From: Pseudomonas protegens CHA0
GTDB lineage: Bacteria; Pseudomonadota; Gammaproteobacteria; Pseudomonadales; Pseudomonadaceae
DNA: 64,000 nucleotides
Direction: 5' to 3'
Assembly (NCBI RefSeq): GCF_000397205.1
Contig: NC_021237.1
Location: forward strand, 2,419,001-2,483,000
The notes beneath the pieces are model-generated. The model was given only the letters and a program-made list of their open reading frames with translations, did not search any database and had not been told where the DNA came from. Made by a program: the position numbers and the translations under genes. How positions within the stretch are numbered: the first letter of the stretch is position 1; each line of letters opens with the position of its first letter. Of this stretch, positions 39,986 to 47,966 are shown one piece after another.

Positions 39986-40216
39986 CCGGCTCCTACGGAT
40001 TTCGTCCCGTCATGCAGTCCCTTGTAGGAGCTGGCTTGCCAGCGAAGGCGCCCGCAAGATCACCGCCTGATCCCAGGGCCCATTCGCCGGCAAGCCGGCT
40101 CCTACGGATTTCGTCCCGTCACGCAGTCCGTTGTAGGAGCTGGCTTGCCAGCGAAGGCGCCCGCAAGATCACCGCCCCATCCAAGGGCCTGCTCGCCGGC
40201 AAGCCGGCGCCTACGG
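39986..40216. repeat. Tandem REP array, two 109-bp units
   Basis: Two direct units with a period of 109 bp start at 39986 and 40095. Each runs from CCGGCTCCTACGGATTTCGT through a forward REP core (TTGTAGGAGCTGGCTTGCCA) and spacer to an inverted core (CGCCGGCAAGCCGG). The second ends at GCGCCTACGG near 40216. It fills most of the gap between the AraC gene and the acoR stop. A recent tandem duplication of a REP pair explains it. Confidence 0.92.
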
Positions 40217-40226
40217 TCGGTGTGGG

Positions 40227-42095
40227 TTAGGCCGGGCTGCGGCCGGGCATCTGGATGCCGTGCTGCTGCACGCGGCGGTACAGGGTGGCGCGGGAAATGC
40301 CCAGGGCCTTGGCTGCCGCCACGGGTTTCCAGCGGTGGCGCACCAGGGCGTCCAGCAGGGCCTGGCGCTCGGGGCTGGTGGCGGTTTCCAGGGCGGGCAG
40401 GGCGCCTTCGGCCTCGGCGCCGCGCAGTTGTTCGGGCAAGTCATGCAGTTGGATCAGCGGCCCTTCGCACACCGCGCAGGCATAGCGCAGCACATGGCGC
40501 AATTGCCGCACGTTGCCCGGCCAGCGGTAGCCCAGCAGGCATTCCAGCGCCGCATTGCCCAGTTGCACCGGCGCACCGCAGCGCTTGGATTCCTCTTCGA
40601 CAATCCGGGTGATCAGCGCCAGCCGGTCGCTGCGCTCGCGCAGCGGCGGCAACTGAAAACGCGCGCCGCCGAGGCGAAAATACAGGTCCTCGCGAAAGCC
40701 GCCTTCAGCCACCAGCGCTTCCAGGTCGCGGTGGGTGGCGCAGATCACCTGAATATCCACTGACTGGCGCCGTGAGGCCCCCAGTGGTGCCACTTCACCC
40801 TCGGCCAGCACCCGCAGCAAGCGGGTCTGCAAGGCCAGGGGCATGTCGCCAATCTCATCGAGGAACAGGGTGCCGCCATCGGCCTGTTGCAGCAGCCCCT
40901 GCATGCCTTTGTTCGAGGCCCCGGTAAAGGCCCCGGCGACGTAACCGAACAGCTCGCTCTCGATCAGGCTTTCCGGGATCGCCGCGCAGTTCACCGCGAC
41001 AAAGGGCCGGTCCCGACGCTGGCTGGCCTGGTGCAGCTGGCGGGCGAAGACTTCCTTGCCGGAACCGGTCTCGCCCTGGATCAGCACCGGCAGGTGGCGG
41101 TCCTTGACCCGCACCGCCAGGCGCAGGCTCTGTTCCACCCGCGGGTCCAGCGGTTCTCCGGCCAGGCTCAGGCGCGGGCGCTGTGCCGGGCGCCTTGGCG
41201 CTTGCAGGCGGCCGTGGAGGTTATCGGAAAGGGGGCACAGGGCTTCGTCGCGGGCGCGCTGCAACAGCTGCGGGTCGAACACCTGGGCGATGTGCTGCGG
41301 CAAGCGGCCATAGCGGCGCAGCAGGTAATGGCGCGCCGCCGGGTTGAGCGCGCGCAGGCAACCGTCGTCGTCCCAGGCCAGCAGGTAATCCGGCTGGCTG
41401 TCGACATAGCCGGGGCTGGCATGGGCCCGCAGCACCCAGTAGCCCTGGGCGCTGTTCATGAAGAATGCCTGTTCGATCTCCCGCGCGCTCTGCACCACCA
41501 TCTGCCGGATCAGGTGCTGGGAACGGCGGTCGTCCGGGGAACGCACCGCCGACACATCCAGCACCCCCAGCAACTCGCCCTGGGGGTCGAACACCGGGGC
41601 GGCGGAACAGGTCAGGCCGATGAACGCGGCGCGAAAATGGTCGCGCTTGTGCACGGTGATCGGCGTGCGCGCGGTGAGCACCGCCGCCACGCCGCAGGTG
41701 CCTTCTTCACCCTCCGACCAGCAGGTGCCCAGGTACAGCCCGGCCTTGCGGCAGTCGTTGCGCAGGGTGGATTCCACCCGGTAGTCGATGGTCTGGCCCT
41801 GGGCGTCGGTGAGCAGCACGCAGTAGTCGGCGTCGCGCACCCGGCCATGCAGGCGGGCCACTTCTTCGCTGGCGATGCGCAGGAACAGCTCGGAACGCTC
41901 GCGGCATTCCTTGAGCACGTTTTCGGACAGGATGCGCGGCCCCTGCAGCGAGCCGGGGTCCAGTTGGTGCTGCTCCATGGAGCGGCGCCAGGAATCGAGG
42001 ATCAGGCTCGGCACCGGCGCCTGGGGCAGGTGATCGGCGTTTTTCAGGACCCGGCTGACGCAGTCCACATGGGCTTTTGAATGTGCGGAAAGCAT
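40227..42095 (-). CDS. acoR: Sigma-54-dependent activator of acetoin catabolism
   Basis: 622-residue enhancer-binding protein. A GAF-type sensory region (about residues 60-200) is followed by a short linker. The AAA+ core has Walker A GETGSGKE, GAFTGAS for contact with sigma-54, and Walker B GGTLFLDEIGDMP. The Fis-type helix-turn-helix (WKPVAAAKALGISRATLYRR) closes the protein. It is divergent from the aco operon and should bind the palindromes at 42188 and 42231 to activate the -24/-12 promoter at 42326. The inducer in characterised AcoR proteins is acetoin or its product acetaldehyde. Length and order are standard. Confidence 0.95.
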   Translation of the reverse strand: MLSAHSKAHVDCVSRVLKNADHLPQAPVPSLILDSWRRSMEQHQLDPGSLQGPRILSENVLKECRERSELFLRIASEEVARLHGRVRDADYCVLLTDAQGQTIDYRVESTLRNDCRKAGLYLGTCWSEGEEGTCGVAAVLTARTPITVHKRDHFRAAFIGLTCSAAPVFDPQGELLGVLDVSAVRSPDDRRSQHLIRQMVVQSAREIEQAFFMNSAQGYWVLRAHASPGYVDSQPDYLLAWDDDGCLRALNPAARHYLLRRYGRLPQHIAQVFDPQLLQRARDEALCPLSDNLHGRLQAPRRPAQRPRLSLAGEPLDPRVEQSLRLAVRVKDRHLPVLIQGETGSGKEVFARQLHQASQRRDRPFVAVNCAAIPESLIESELFGYVAGAFTGASNKGMQGLLQQADGGTLFLDEIGDMPLALQTRLLRVLAEGEVAPLGASRRQSVDIQVICATHRDLEALVAEGGFREDLYFRLGGARFQLPPLRERSDRLALITRIVEEESKRCGAPVQLGNAALECLLGYRWPGNVRQLRHVLRYACAVCEGPLIQLHDLPEQLRGAEAEGALPALETATSPERQALLDALVRHRWKPVAAAKALGISRATLYRRVQQHGIQMPGRSPA

Positions 42096-42187
42096 GAAGG
42101 CCTCCGGTTGCAGCTTCTTATCGTTGTGGGCGCATTAAGCGCCGATCCGCGGCTCCCGACAAGCACCGGGCGCCGCCGTGGGGGCGC

Positions 42188-42204
42188 TGAGACGCAACGT
42201 CTCA
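42188..42204. promoter_or_regulatory. Upstream activator site 1, palindrome TGAGACG-CAA-CGTCTCA
   Basis: A perfect 7-bp inverted repeat around CAA, about 130 bp before the sigma-54 promoter and 93 bp before the acoR start. Position and symmetry fit an AcoR enhancer site. A second copy lies 43 bp away, centre to centre. Confidence 0.8.
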
Positions 42205-42230
42205 GGGTCTCGCCAAGGCCCCGTGCAGCC

Positions 42231-42247
42231 TGACATGCAACGTCTCA
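42231..42247. promoter_or_regulatory. Upstream activator site 2, TGACATG-CAA-CGTCTCA
   Basis: Imperfect second copy of the site at 42188, identical in the right arm and centre. The 43-bp centre spacing is close to four helical turns, so both would face the same side of the DNA, as is usual for sigma-54 activators. Confidence 0.75.
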
Positions 42248-42325
42248 GGCGCAGGGCTTCCCGACACCTGCAGGCGAGTGCAACAGCCGCTCTGCCACGG
42301 GCCTTTGCAGCGGTTTTTCCATAAC

Positions 42326-42341
42326 TGGCACCGGCCTTGCT
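42326..42341 (+). promoter_or_regulatory. Sigma-54 promoter of the aco operon
   Basis: TGGCACCGGCCTTGCT matches the -24/-12 consensus (TGGCAC, N5, TTGCW) with exact spacing. Transcription should start near 42352, about 60 bp before the leader ORF. It is paired with the AcoR-type sites upstream. Confidence 0.92.
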
Positions 42342-42412
42342 CTGGCTCTTGGCAACCAGTTCTCGGCAACCCGCGCCGACTGGCCCATCGAAGAATAAGA
42401 ACGAGGTGCCCG

Positions 42413-42454
42413 ATGTTTTCTCCTGCCTGTGCTCCGCCCGCGGTGAGCCCATGA
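42413..42454 (+). CDS. 13-codon leader ORF coupled to acoX
   Basis: ATG at 42413 preceded by GAGGTG at 5-base spacing, giving MFSPACAPPAVSP and a TGA that overlaps the acoX ATG as ATGA. It is within the 5' mRNA predicted from the sigma-54 promoter. The acoX start itself has only a weak ribosome site, so reinitiation after this mini-ORF could load ribosomes on acoX. A chance ORF cannot be excluded. Confidence 0.5.
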   Translation: MFSPACAPPAVSP

Positions 42455-43551
42455 ACCGCCGCCCCCTCACCGTCGGCATCATCGCCAACCCGGCTTCGGG
42501 CCGTGATGTGCGCCGCCTCACCGCCAACGCCGGCCTGTTCTCCAGCACCGACAAGGTCTCGGTGATCCAGCGCCTGCTGGCGGCCTTCGGCGCCACCGGC
42601 ATCGAGCAGGTGCTGATGCCCACCGACATGACCGGCATCGCCGCCGCGGTGCAGAAGAACAGCCGCAGCCGCCAGGCCCGGGAGCAGCACTGGCCGGCCC
42701 TGGAGTTCCTCGACCTGACCCTGCGCCAGAGCGTCGAGGACACCCGCCAGGCAGCGCGCTGGATGGCCGAGCGCGGGGTGTCGCTGATCGCCGTGCTCGG
42801 TGGCGACGGCACCCACAAGGCGGTGGCTGCTGAGGTCGGCGATATTCCGCTGCTGACCCTGTCCACCGGCACCAACAACGCCTTTCCGGAACTGCGCGAA
42901 GCCACCAGCGCCGGGCTGGCCGGCGGGCTCTACGCCAGCGGCCGGGTGCCCGCCGAGATCGCCCTGCGGCGCAACAAGCGCCTGCTGGTGCGCGAACCGT
43001 CCCGGGGCCTGTGCGAAGTGGCCCTGGTGGATGTGGCGGTGTCGCCCCTGGCCTTTGTCGGCGCCCGGGCCATCAGCCGCGCCAGCGATCTGGCCGAGGT
43101 CTTCGTGACCTTCGCCGAACCGCAGTCCATCGGCATTTCCGCGCTCTGCGGGCTGTGGCTGCCGGTCACCCGCCAGGAACCCCACGGCGCCTGGATGCGC
43201 CTGGACCCGCAATCCCCCGAGGCGCTGCTGGTGCCCCTGGCCCCCGGCCTGCTGCAGGGCTGCGGGGTGCTGGAGGCCGGCTACCTGCAACCCGATGTGC
43301 CCCAGCCCCTGTGCCTGAACGCCGGCACTCTGGCCCTGGATGGCGAGCGCGAGATCGAGTTCAACCCCCACGACCGGCCCACGGTCACCCTGGATGCCGG
43401 CGGCCCGCTGAGCATTGACGTCAACGCGGTCCTGGAACACGCGGCGCGCCAGCGCCTGCTGGCCATCGACCGCCATCACCGGCAACACCCCGTGAACCTT
43501 CAGTCCGAAGACACCCTGGAGAATAAAAATGTCGACACCCCTGACCACTGA
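42451..43551 (+). CDS. acoX: AcoX, NAD kinase-like protein of the acetoin operon
   Basis: 366-residue protein related to ATP-NAD kinases. The N-terminus has GIIANPASGRDVRR, and the nucleotide loop is AVLGGDGTHKAV with a STGTNNAFPE segment. It is found in acetoin operons of Pseudomonas, but its exact role is unsettled because it is dispensable for dehydrogenase activity in known systems. Its start overlaps the stop of a 13-codon leader ORF. Its 3' end overlaps the acoA start by 23 bases, so translation of the operon is tightly linked. A longer in-frame start at 42337 would begin inside the sigma-54 promoter and is rejected. Confidence 0.9.
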   Translation: MNRRPLTVGIIANPASGRDVRRLTANAGLFSSTDKVSVIQRLLAAFGATGIEQVLMPTDMTGIAAAVQKNSRSRQAREQHWPALEFLDLTLRQSVEDTRQAARWMAERGVSLIAVLGGDGTHKAVAAEVGDIPLLTLSTGTNNAFPELREATSAGLAGGLYASGRVPAEIALRRNKRLLVREPSRGLCEVALVDVAVSPLAFVGARAISRASDLAEVFVTFAEPQSIGISALCGLWLPVTRQEPHGAWMRLDPQSPEALLVPLAPGLLQGCGVLEAGYLQPDVPQPLCLNAGTLALDGEREIEFNPHDRPTVTLDAGGPLSIDVNAVLEHAARQRLLAIDRHHRQHPVNLQSEDTLENKNVDTPDH

Positions 43552-44506
43552 CCAGTTGCTCCACGCCTACCGGGTGATGCGCACCATCCGCGCATTCGAA
43601 GAACGCCTGCACGTGGAATTCGCCACCGGCGAGATCCCCGGTTTCGTCCACCTCTATGCCGGGGAAGAAGCCTCGGCCGCCGGAGTCATGGCCCACCTGC
43701 GGGACGACGACTGCATCGCCTCCAACCACCGTGGCCACGGCCATTGCATCGCCAAGGGCGTGGACGTCTACGGGATGATGGCGGAGATCTACGGCAAGAA
43801 GACCGGGGTCTGCCAGGGCAAGGGCGGCTCCATGCACATCGCCGATTTCGAGAAGGGCATGCTCGGCGCCAACGGCATCGTCGGTGCCGGTGCGCCGCTG
43901 GTGGTGGGCGCGGCCCTGGCCGCCCGGCTGCAAGGCACCGACGGTGTGTCGGTGGTGTTCTTCGGCGACGGCGGCTCCAACGAAGGCGCGGTGTTCGAAG
44001 CCATGAACATGGCCTCGGTGTGGAACCTGCCGTGCCTGTTCATCGCCGAGAACAACGGCTACGCCGAAGCCACGGCCTCCAACTGGTCGGTGGCCTGCGA
44101 CCACATCGCCGACCGCGCCGCCGGTTTCGGCATGCCCGGGGTGACGGTGGACGGTTTTGATTTCTTCGCCGTGCACGAAGCTGCCGGCGCCGCCGTGGAG
44201 CGGGCCCGGGCCGGGGAGGGGCCGTCGCTGATTGAGGTCAAGCTGACCCGCTACTACGGCCACTTCGAGGGCGACGCCCAGACCTACCGCGCGCCGGATG
44301 AGGTCAAGCATTACCGCGAGCACAACGACTGCCTGATGCAGTTCCGCGAGCGCACCACCCGTTCGGGCCTGGTGCAGGCCAGCCAGTTGGACCAGATCGA
44401 TGCCGACGTGGAAGCGCTGATCGAAGACGCGGTGCGCAAGGCCAAGACCGACCCCAAGCCGAGCCCCGCCGACCTGCTCAGCGACGTGTACGTCGCCTAC
44501 CCCTAA
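43529..44506 (+). CDS. acoA: Acetoin dehydrogenase E1 alpha subunit
   Basis: 325-residue thiamine-diphosphate enzyme subunit that, with acoB, cleaves acetoin to acetaldehyde and an acetyl group passed to E2. The ThDP-binding motif is FFGDGGSNEGAVFEAMNMA, and the regulatory region KGGSMHIADFEKG is typical of E1 alpha proteins. GGAG precedes the ATG. It lies in acoX-acoA-acoB-acoC-bdhA and is controlled by the upstream sigma-54 promoter. Confidence 0.96.
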   Translation: MSTPLTTDQLLHAYRVMRTIRAFEERLHVEFATGEIPGFVHLYAGEEASAAGVMAHLRDDDCIASNHRGHGHCIAKGVDVYGMMAEIYGKKTGVCQGKGGSMHIADFEKGMLGANGIVGAGAPLVVGAALAARLQGTDGVSVVFFGDGGSNEGAVFEAMNMASVWNLPCLFIAENNGYAEATASNWSVACDHIADRAAGFGMPGVTVDGFDFFAVHEAAGAAVERARAGEGPSLIEVKLTRYYGHFEGDAQTYRAPDEVKHYREHNDCLMQFRERTTRSGLVQASQLDQIDADVEALIEDAVRKAKTDPKPSPADLLSDVYVAYP

Positions 44507-44536
44507 CGCCCCATAGAACAACAAGAGACCACCATC

Positions 44537-45550
44537 ATGGCGAGAAAAATCAGTTACCAGCAGGCCATCAACGAAGCCCTGGCCCAGGAAATGCGGCGCG
44601 ACCCCAGCGTGTTCATCATGGGCGAAGACGTGGCGGGCGGCGCCGGCGCCCCCGGCGACAACGACGCCTGGGGCGGCGTGCTCGGGGTGACCAAGGGCCT
44701 CTACCATCAATTCCCCGGGCGGGTGCTGGACACCCCGCTATCGGAGATCGGCTACGTCGGCGCCGCGGTCGGCGCCGCCACCCGTGGCGTGCGCCCGGTG
44801 TGCGAGCTGATGTTCGTCGACTTCGCCGGCTGCTGCCTGGACCAGATCCTCAATCAGGCGGCGAAGTTTCGCTACATGTTCGGCGGCAAGGCCCAGACCC
44901 CGCTGGTGATCCGCACCATGGTCGGCGCCGGCCTGCGCGCCGCGGCCCAGCACTCGCAAATGCTCACCTCGCTGTGGACCCACATCCCCGGGCTGAAAGT
45001 GGTCTGCCCCTCGTCGCCCTACGACGCCAAGGGCCTGCTGATCCAGGCCATCCGCGACAACGACCCGGTGATCTTCTGCGAGCACAAGCTGCTCTACAGC
45101 CTGCAGGGCGAAGTGCCGGAGGAGTCCTACGCGATTCCCTTCGGCGAGGCCAACTTCCTGCGCGACGGCAAGGACGTGACCCTGGTGTCCTACGGGCGCA
45201 CGGTGAACACCGCCCTGGACGCGGCCCGCAGCTTGGCCGGGCGCGGTATCGACTGCGAGGTGATCGACCTGCGCACCACCAGCCCGCTGGATGAAGACAG
45301 CATCCTCGAAAGCGTGGAGAAGACCGGGCGCCTGGTGGTGATCGACGAAGCCAACCCGCGCTGCTCCATGGCCACCGACATTTCGGCGCTGGTGGCGCAG
45401 AAAGCCTTCGCCTCCCTCAAGGCGCCGATTGAAATGGTCACCGCGCCCCACACCCCAGTGCCGTTCTCCGACGCCCTGGAAGACCTGTACATCCCCGACG
45501 CGGCGAAGATCGAGAAAGCCGTGCTCACTGTGATCGAGTGGAGCCGCTGA
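44537..45550 (+). CDS. acoB: Acetoin dehydrogenase E1 beta subunit
   Basis: 337-residue partner of acoA. The transketolase-type pyrimidine-binding domain begins ISYQQAINEALAQEMRRDPS and contains DTPLSEIGYVGAAVGAA. The C-terminal transketolase domain has VTLVSYGRTVNTALDAA and VIDLRTTSPLDEDSI. The E1 tetramer is alpha2beta2. The gene starts 30 bp after acoA, and its TGA overlaps the acoC ATG by one base. Confidence 0.96.
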   Translation: MARKISYQQAINEALAQEMRRDPSVFIMGEDVAGGAGAPGDNDAWGGVLGVTKGLYHQFPGRVLDTPLSEIGYVGAAVGAATRGVRPVCELMFVDFAGCCLDQILNQAAKFRYMFGGKAQTPLVIRTMVGAGLRAAAQHSQMLTSLWTHIPGLKVVCPSSPYDAKGLLIQAIRDNDPVIFCEHKLLYSLQGEVPEESYAIPFGEANFLRDGKDVTLVSYGRTVNTALDAARSLAGRGIDCEVIDLRTTSPLDEDSILESVEKTGRLVVIDEANPRCSMATDISALVAQKAFASLKAPIEMVTAPHTPVPFSDALEDLYIPDAAKIEKAVLTVIEWSR

Positions 45551-46662
45551 TGAGCCAGATCCATACCCTGACCATGCCCAAGTGGGGCCTGTCGATGACC
45601 GAGGGCCGGGTCGATGCCTGGCTCAAGGAAGAAGGCCAGAGCATCAGCAAGGGCGATGAAGTGCTGGACGTGGAGACCGACAAGATATCCAGCAGCGTCG
45701 AGGCGCCGTTCTCCGGCATCTTGCGCCGGCAGATCGCCCGCCAGGACGAGACCCTGGCGGTGGGCGCGCTGCTGGGCATCGTGGTCGAAGGCGAGGCCAG
45801 TGACGCCGAGATCGACGCGGTGATCGAGCAGTTCCAGGCCAGCTTCGTGCCCGGCGACAGCGCCGATGAAGACAGCGGCCCGGCGCCGCAGAAGGTCGAA
45901 CTGGGCGGCCGCCTGATCCGTTATTTCGAGCGCGGTGAAGGCGGTACGCCGCTGTTGCTGGTGCACGGCTTTGGCGGCGACCTCAACAACTGGCTGTTCA
46001 ACCACGAAGCCCTGGCTGCCGGGCGCCGGGTGATTGCCCTCGACCTGCCGGGCCATGGTGAGTCGGCCAAGGCCCTGCAACGGGGCGACCTGGACGAGTT
46101 GAGCCAGGTGCTGCTGGCGCTGCTGGATCACCTGGAGATTCCCGTGGTCCATCTGGTGGGCCACTCCATGGGCGGCGCGGTGTCCCTCAACACCGCGCGG
46201 CTGGCGCCGGACCGCGTGCGCACCCTGACCCTGATCGGCAGCGCCGGGCTGGGCCGCGAGATCAACGGCGACTACCTGCAAGGCTTTGTCGAGGCCAGCA
46301 ACCGCAATGCGCTCAAGCCGCAGTTGGTGCAGCTGTTCTCCAACGCCGAGCTGGTGAACCGGCAGATGCTCGACGACATGCTCAAGTACAAGCGCTTGGA
46401 AGGGGTGCAGGCGGCCCTCGGGCAGCTTGCGCAACAGCTGTTCGCCGACGGCCGCCAGCAGGCCGACCTGCGCCCGGTGGTGCAGGACGGCCCGCAGCCG
46501 GTGCTGGTGATCTGGGGCAGCGACGACCGGATCATTCCGGTGAGCCACAGCGCCGATCTCAAGGCGCAGATCGAGGTGCTGCCGGGGCAGGGGCACATGC
46601 TGCAGATGGAAGCGGCGGAGCAGGTCAACCGCCTGATCCTCGACTTTATCCAGCAGCACTGA
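45550..46662 (+). CDS. acoC: Acetoin dehydrogenase E2-like protein: lipoyl domain fused to alpha/beta hydrolase
   Basis: 370-residue protein. Residues 1-80 are a lipoyl domain with the lipoylated lysine in DVETDKISSSV. After a linker (about 95-112), residues 125-370 are an alpha/beta hydrolase with nucleophile elbow VGHSMGGAV, oxyanion region LLVHGFGGDLNNW, acidic residue WGSDDRI and histidine GQGHM. It has no peripheral-subunit binding domain and no chloramphenicol-acetyltransferase-like catalytic domain, so it differs from pyruvate dehydrogenase E2. The fold fusion is known for Pseudomonas and Ralstonia AcoC. It should carry the acetyl group to CoA, although how this fold does so is unclear. 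The start overlaps the acoB stop. Confidence 0.93.
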   Translation: MSQIHTLTMPKWGLSMTEGRVDAWLKEEGQSISKGDEVLDVETDKISSSVEAPFSGILRRQIARQDETLAVGALLGIVVEGEASDAEIDAVIEQFQASFVPGDSADEDSGPAPQKVELGGRLIRYFERGEGGTPLLLVHGFGGDLNNWLFNHEALAAGRRVIALDLPGHGESAKALQRGDLDELSQVLLALLDHLEIPVVHLVGHSMGGAVSLNTARLAPDRVRTLTLIGSAGLGREINGDYLQGFVEASNRNALKPQLVQLFSNAELVNRQMLDDMLKYKRLEGVQAALGQLAQQLFADGRQQADLRPVVQDGPQPVLVIWGSDDRIIPVSHSADLKAQIEVLPGQGHMLQMEAAEQVNRLILDFIQQH

Positions 46663-46720
46663 GGTGTTCTGCGGCGGCCAGGGGGCCGTCGCAGCTCTAC
46701 AAGAATAAGGAGAAGCCAAG

Positions 46721-47824
46721 ATGAGTGTTTCCCTCAAGCCTGTTCCCAGCATGCGTGCCGCGGTCTGGCACGGCCGCCACGATATCCGCGTCGAAGACGT
46801 ACCGCTGCCCGAGGCGCCGCCTGCCGGCTGGGTGCAGATCCGCGTCGATTGGTGCGGCATCTGCGGCTCCGACCTGCACGAATACGTGGCCGGGCCGGTG
46901 TTCATTCCGGTGGACGCACCGCACCCGCTGACCGGGATCAAGGGCCAGTGCATCCTCGGCCACGAGTTCTGCGGCGAAATCGTCGCCCTGGGCGAAGGGG
47001 TCCAGGGTTTCAGCCTCGGCCAGCCGGTGGCAGCCGACGCCTGCCAGCACTGTGGCACCTGCTATTACTGCACCCACGGCCTGTACAACATCTGCGAAAA
47101 CCTGGCCTTTACCGGGCTGATGAACAACGGCGCCTTCGCCGAATTGGTCAACGTGCCGGCCAACCTGCTGTACGCCTTGCCGGCCAACTTTCCCGCCGAG
47201 GCCGGAGCGCTGATCGAGCCGCTGGCGGTGGGCATGCACGCGGTGAAAAAAGCCGGCAGTTTGTTGGGGCAGAACGTGGTGGTGGTCGGCGCCGGCACCA
47301 TCGGCCTGTGCACCATCATGTGCGCCAAAGCCGCCGGCGCGGCCCAGGTGATCGCCCTGGAAATGTCCGGCGCGCGCAAGGCCAAGGCCCTGGAGGTGGG
47401 CGCGACCCACGTGCTCGACCCCAAGGAGTGCGATGCCCTGGCCGAGGTCAAGCGCCTGACCGGCGGGCTGGGGGCCGATGTCAGCTTTGAGTGCATCGGC
47501 AACAAGCACACCGCCAAGCTGGCCATCGACCTGATCCGCAAGGCCGGCAAGTGCGTGATGGTGGGAATATTCGAAGAGCCCAGCGAGTTCAACTTCTTCG
47601 AGCTGGTGGCCACCGAGAAAACGGTGCTGGGGGCCCTGGCCTACAACGGTGAGTTCGCCGATGTGATCGCCTTTATCGCCGATGGCCGGCTGGATATTTC
47701 GCCCCTGGTGACCGGGCGCATCCAACTGGAAGAGATCGTTGGCCAGGGCTTCGAGGAACTGGTCAACAACAAGGAACACAACGTCAAGATCATTGTTTCT
47801 CCCGGTCAGTTGCGACGCTCGTAA
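46721..47824 (+). CDS. bdhA: 2,3-butanediol dehydrogenase, zinc MDR family
   Basis: 367-residue medium-chain dehydrogenase oxidising 2,3-butanediol to acetoin. Catalytic zinc ligands are in DWCGICGSDLHEY and GHEFCGEI. The structural zinc site is CQHCGTCYYCTHGLYNIC. The coenzyme fold is VVVVGAGTIGLCTIMCAKAA. It is the last gene of the aco operon, with AAGGAG before the ATG and a strong terminator 13 bp after the stop. Together the operon converts butanediol through acetoin to acetyl-CoA and acetaldehyde. No separate dihydrolipoamide dehydrogenase (acoD) is present. Confidence 0.93.
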   Translation: MSVSLKPVPSMRAAVWHGRHDIRVEDVPLPEAPPAGWVQIRVDWCGICGSDLHEYVAGPVFIPVDAPHPLTGIKGQCILGHEFCGEIVALGEGVQGFSLGQPVAADACQHCGTCYYCTHGLYNICENLAFTGLMNNGAFAELVNVPANLLYALPANFPAEAGALIEPLAVGMHAVKKAGSLLGQNVVVVGAGTIGLCTIMCAKAAGAAQVIALEMSGARKAKALEVGATHVLDPKECDALAEVKRLTGGLGADVSFECIGNKHTAKLAIDLIRKAGKCVMVGIFEEPSEFNFFELVATEKTVLGALAYNGEFADVIAFIADGRLDISPLVTGRIQLEEIVGQGFEELVNNKEHNVKIIVSPGQLRRS

Positions 47825-47836
47825 ACGAGCGATTTG

Positions 47837-47868
47837 GCGATGGCCGGCCGCGGCCATCGCACTTTTTT
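47837..47868 (+). terminator. Rho-independent terminator of the aco operon
   Basis: A 9-bp perfect stem (GCGATGGCC / GGCCATCGC) with a 6-base loop, then AC and six T. It stands 13 bp after the bdhA stop. Confidence 0.92.
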
Positions 47869-47966
47869 ACAGTTTTGCGTTCTATCACCAGGCCTGGCCG
47901 CGCCGATCCCCGCCGCAGCCCGTGAATTCCGACCCGGTGCCGATGGCCTACGCTCCCTCTTCTTGC

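Noticed and set aside
39986..40216. Possible CRISPR array because of repeated inverted units
   Set aside because: The repeats are REP cores in inverted pairs with a 109-bp period and similar spacers, and no cas gene is present.
42337..42450. Longer N-terminus for AcoX starting at 42337
   Set aside because: That start lies inside the sigma-54 promoter, so it would be upstream of the predicted transcript start; the conserved sequence begins after 42451.
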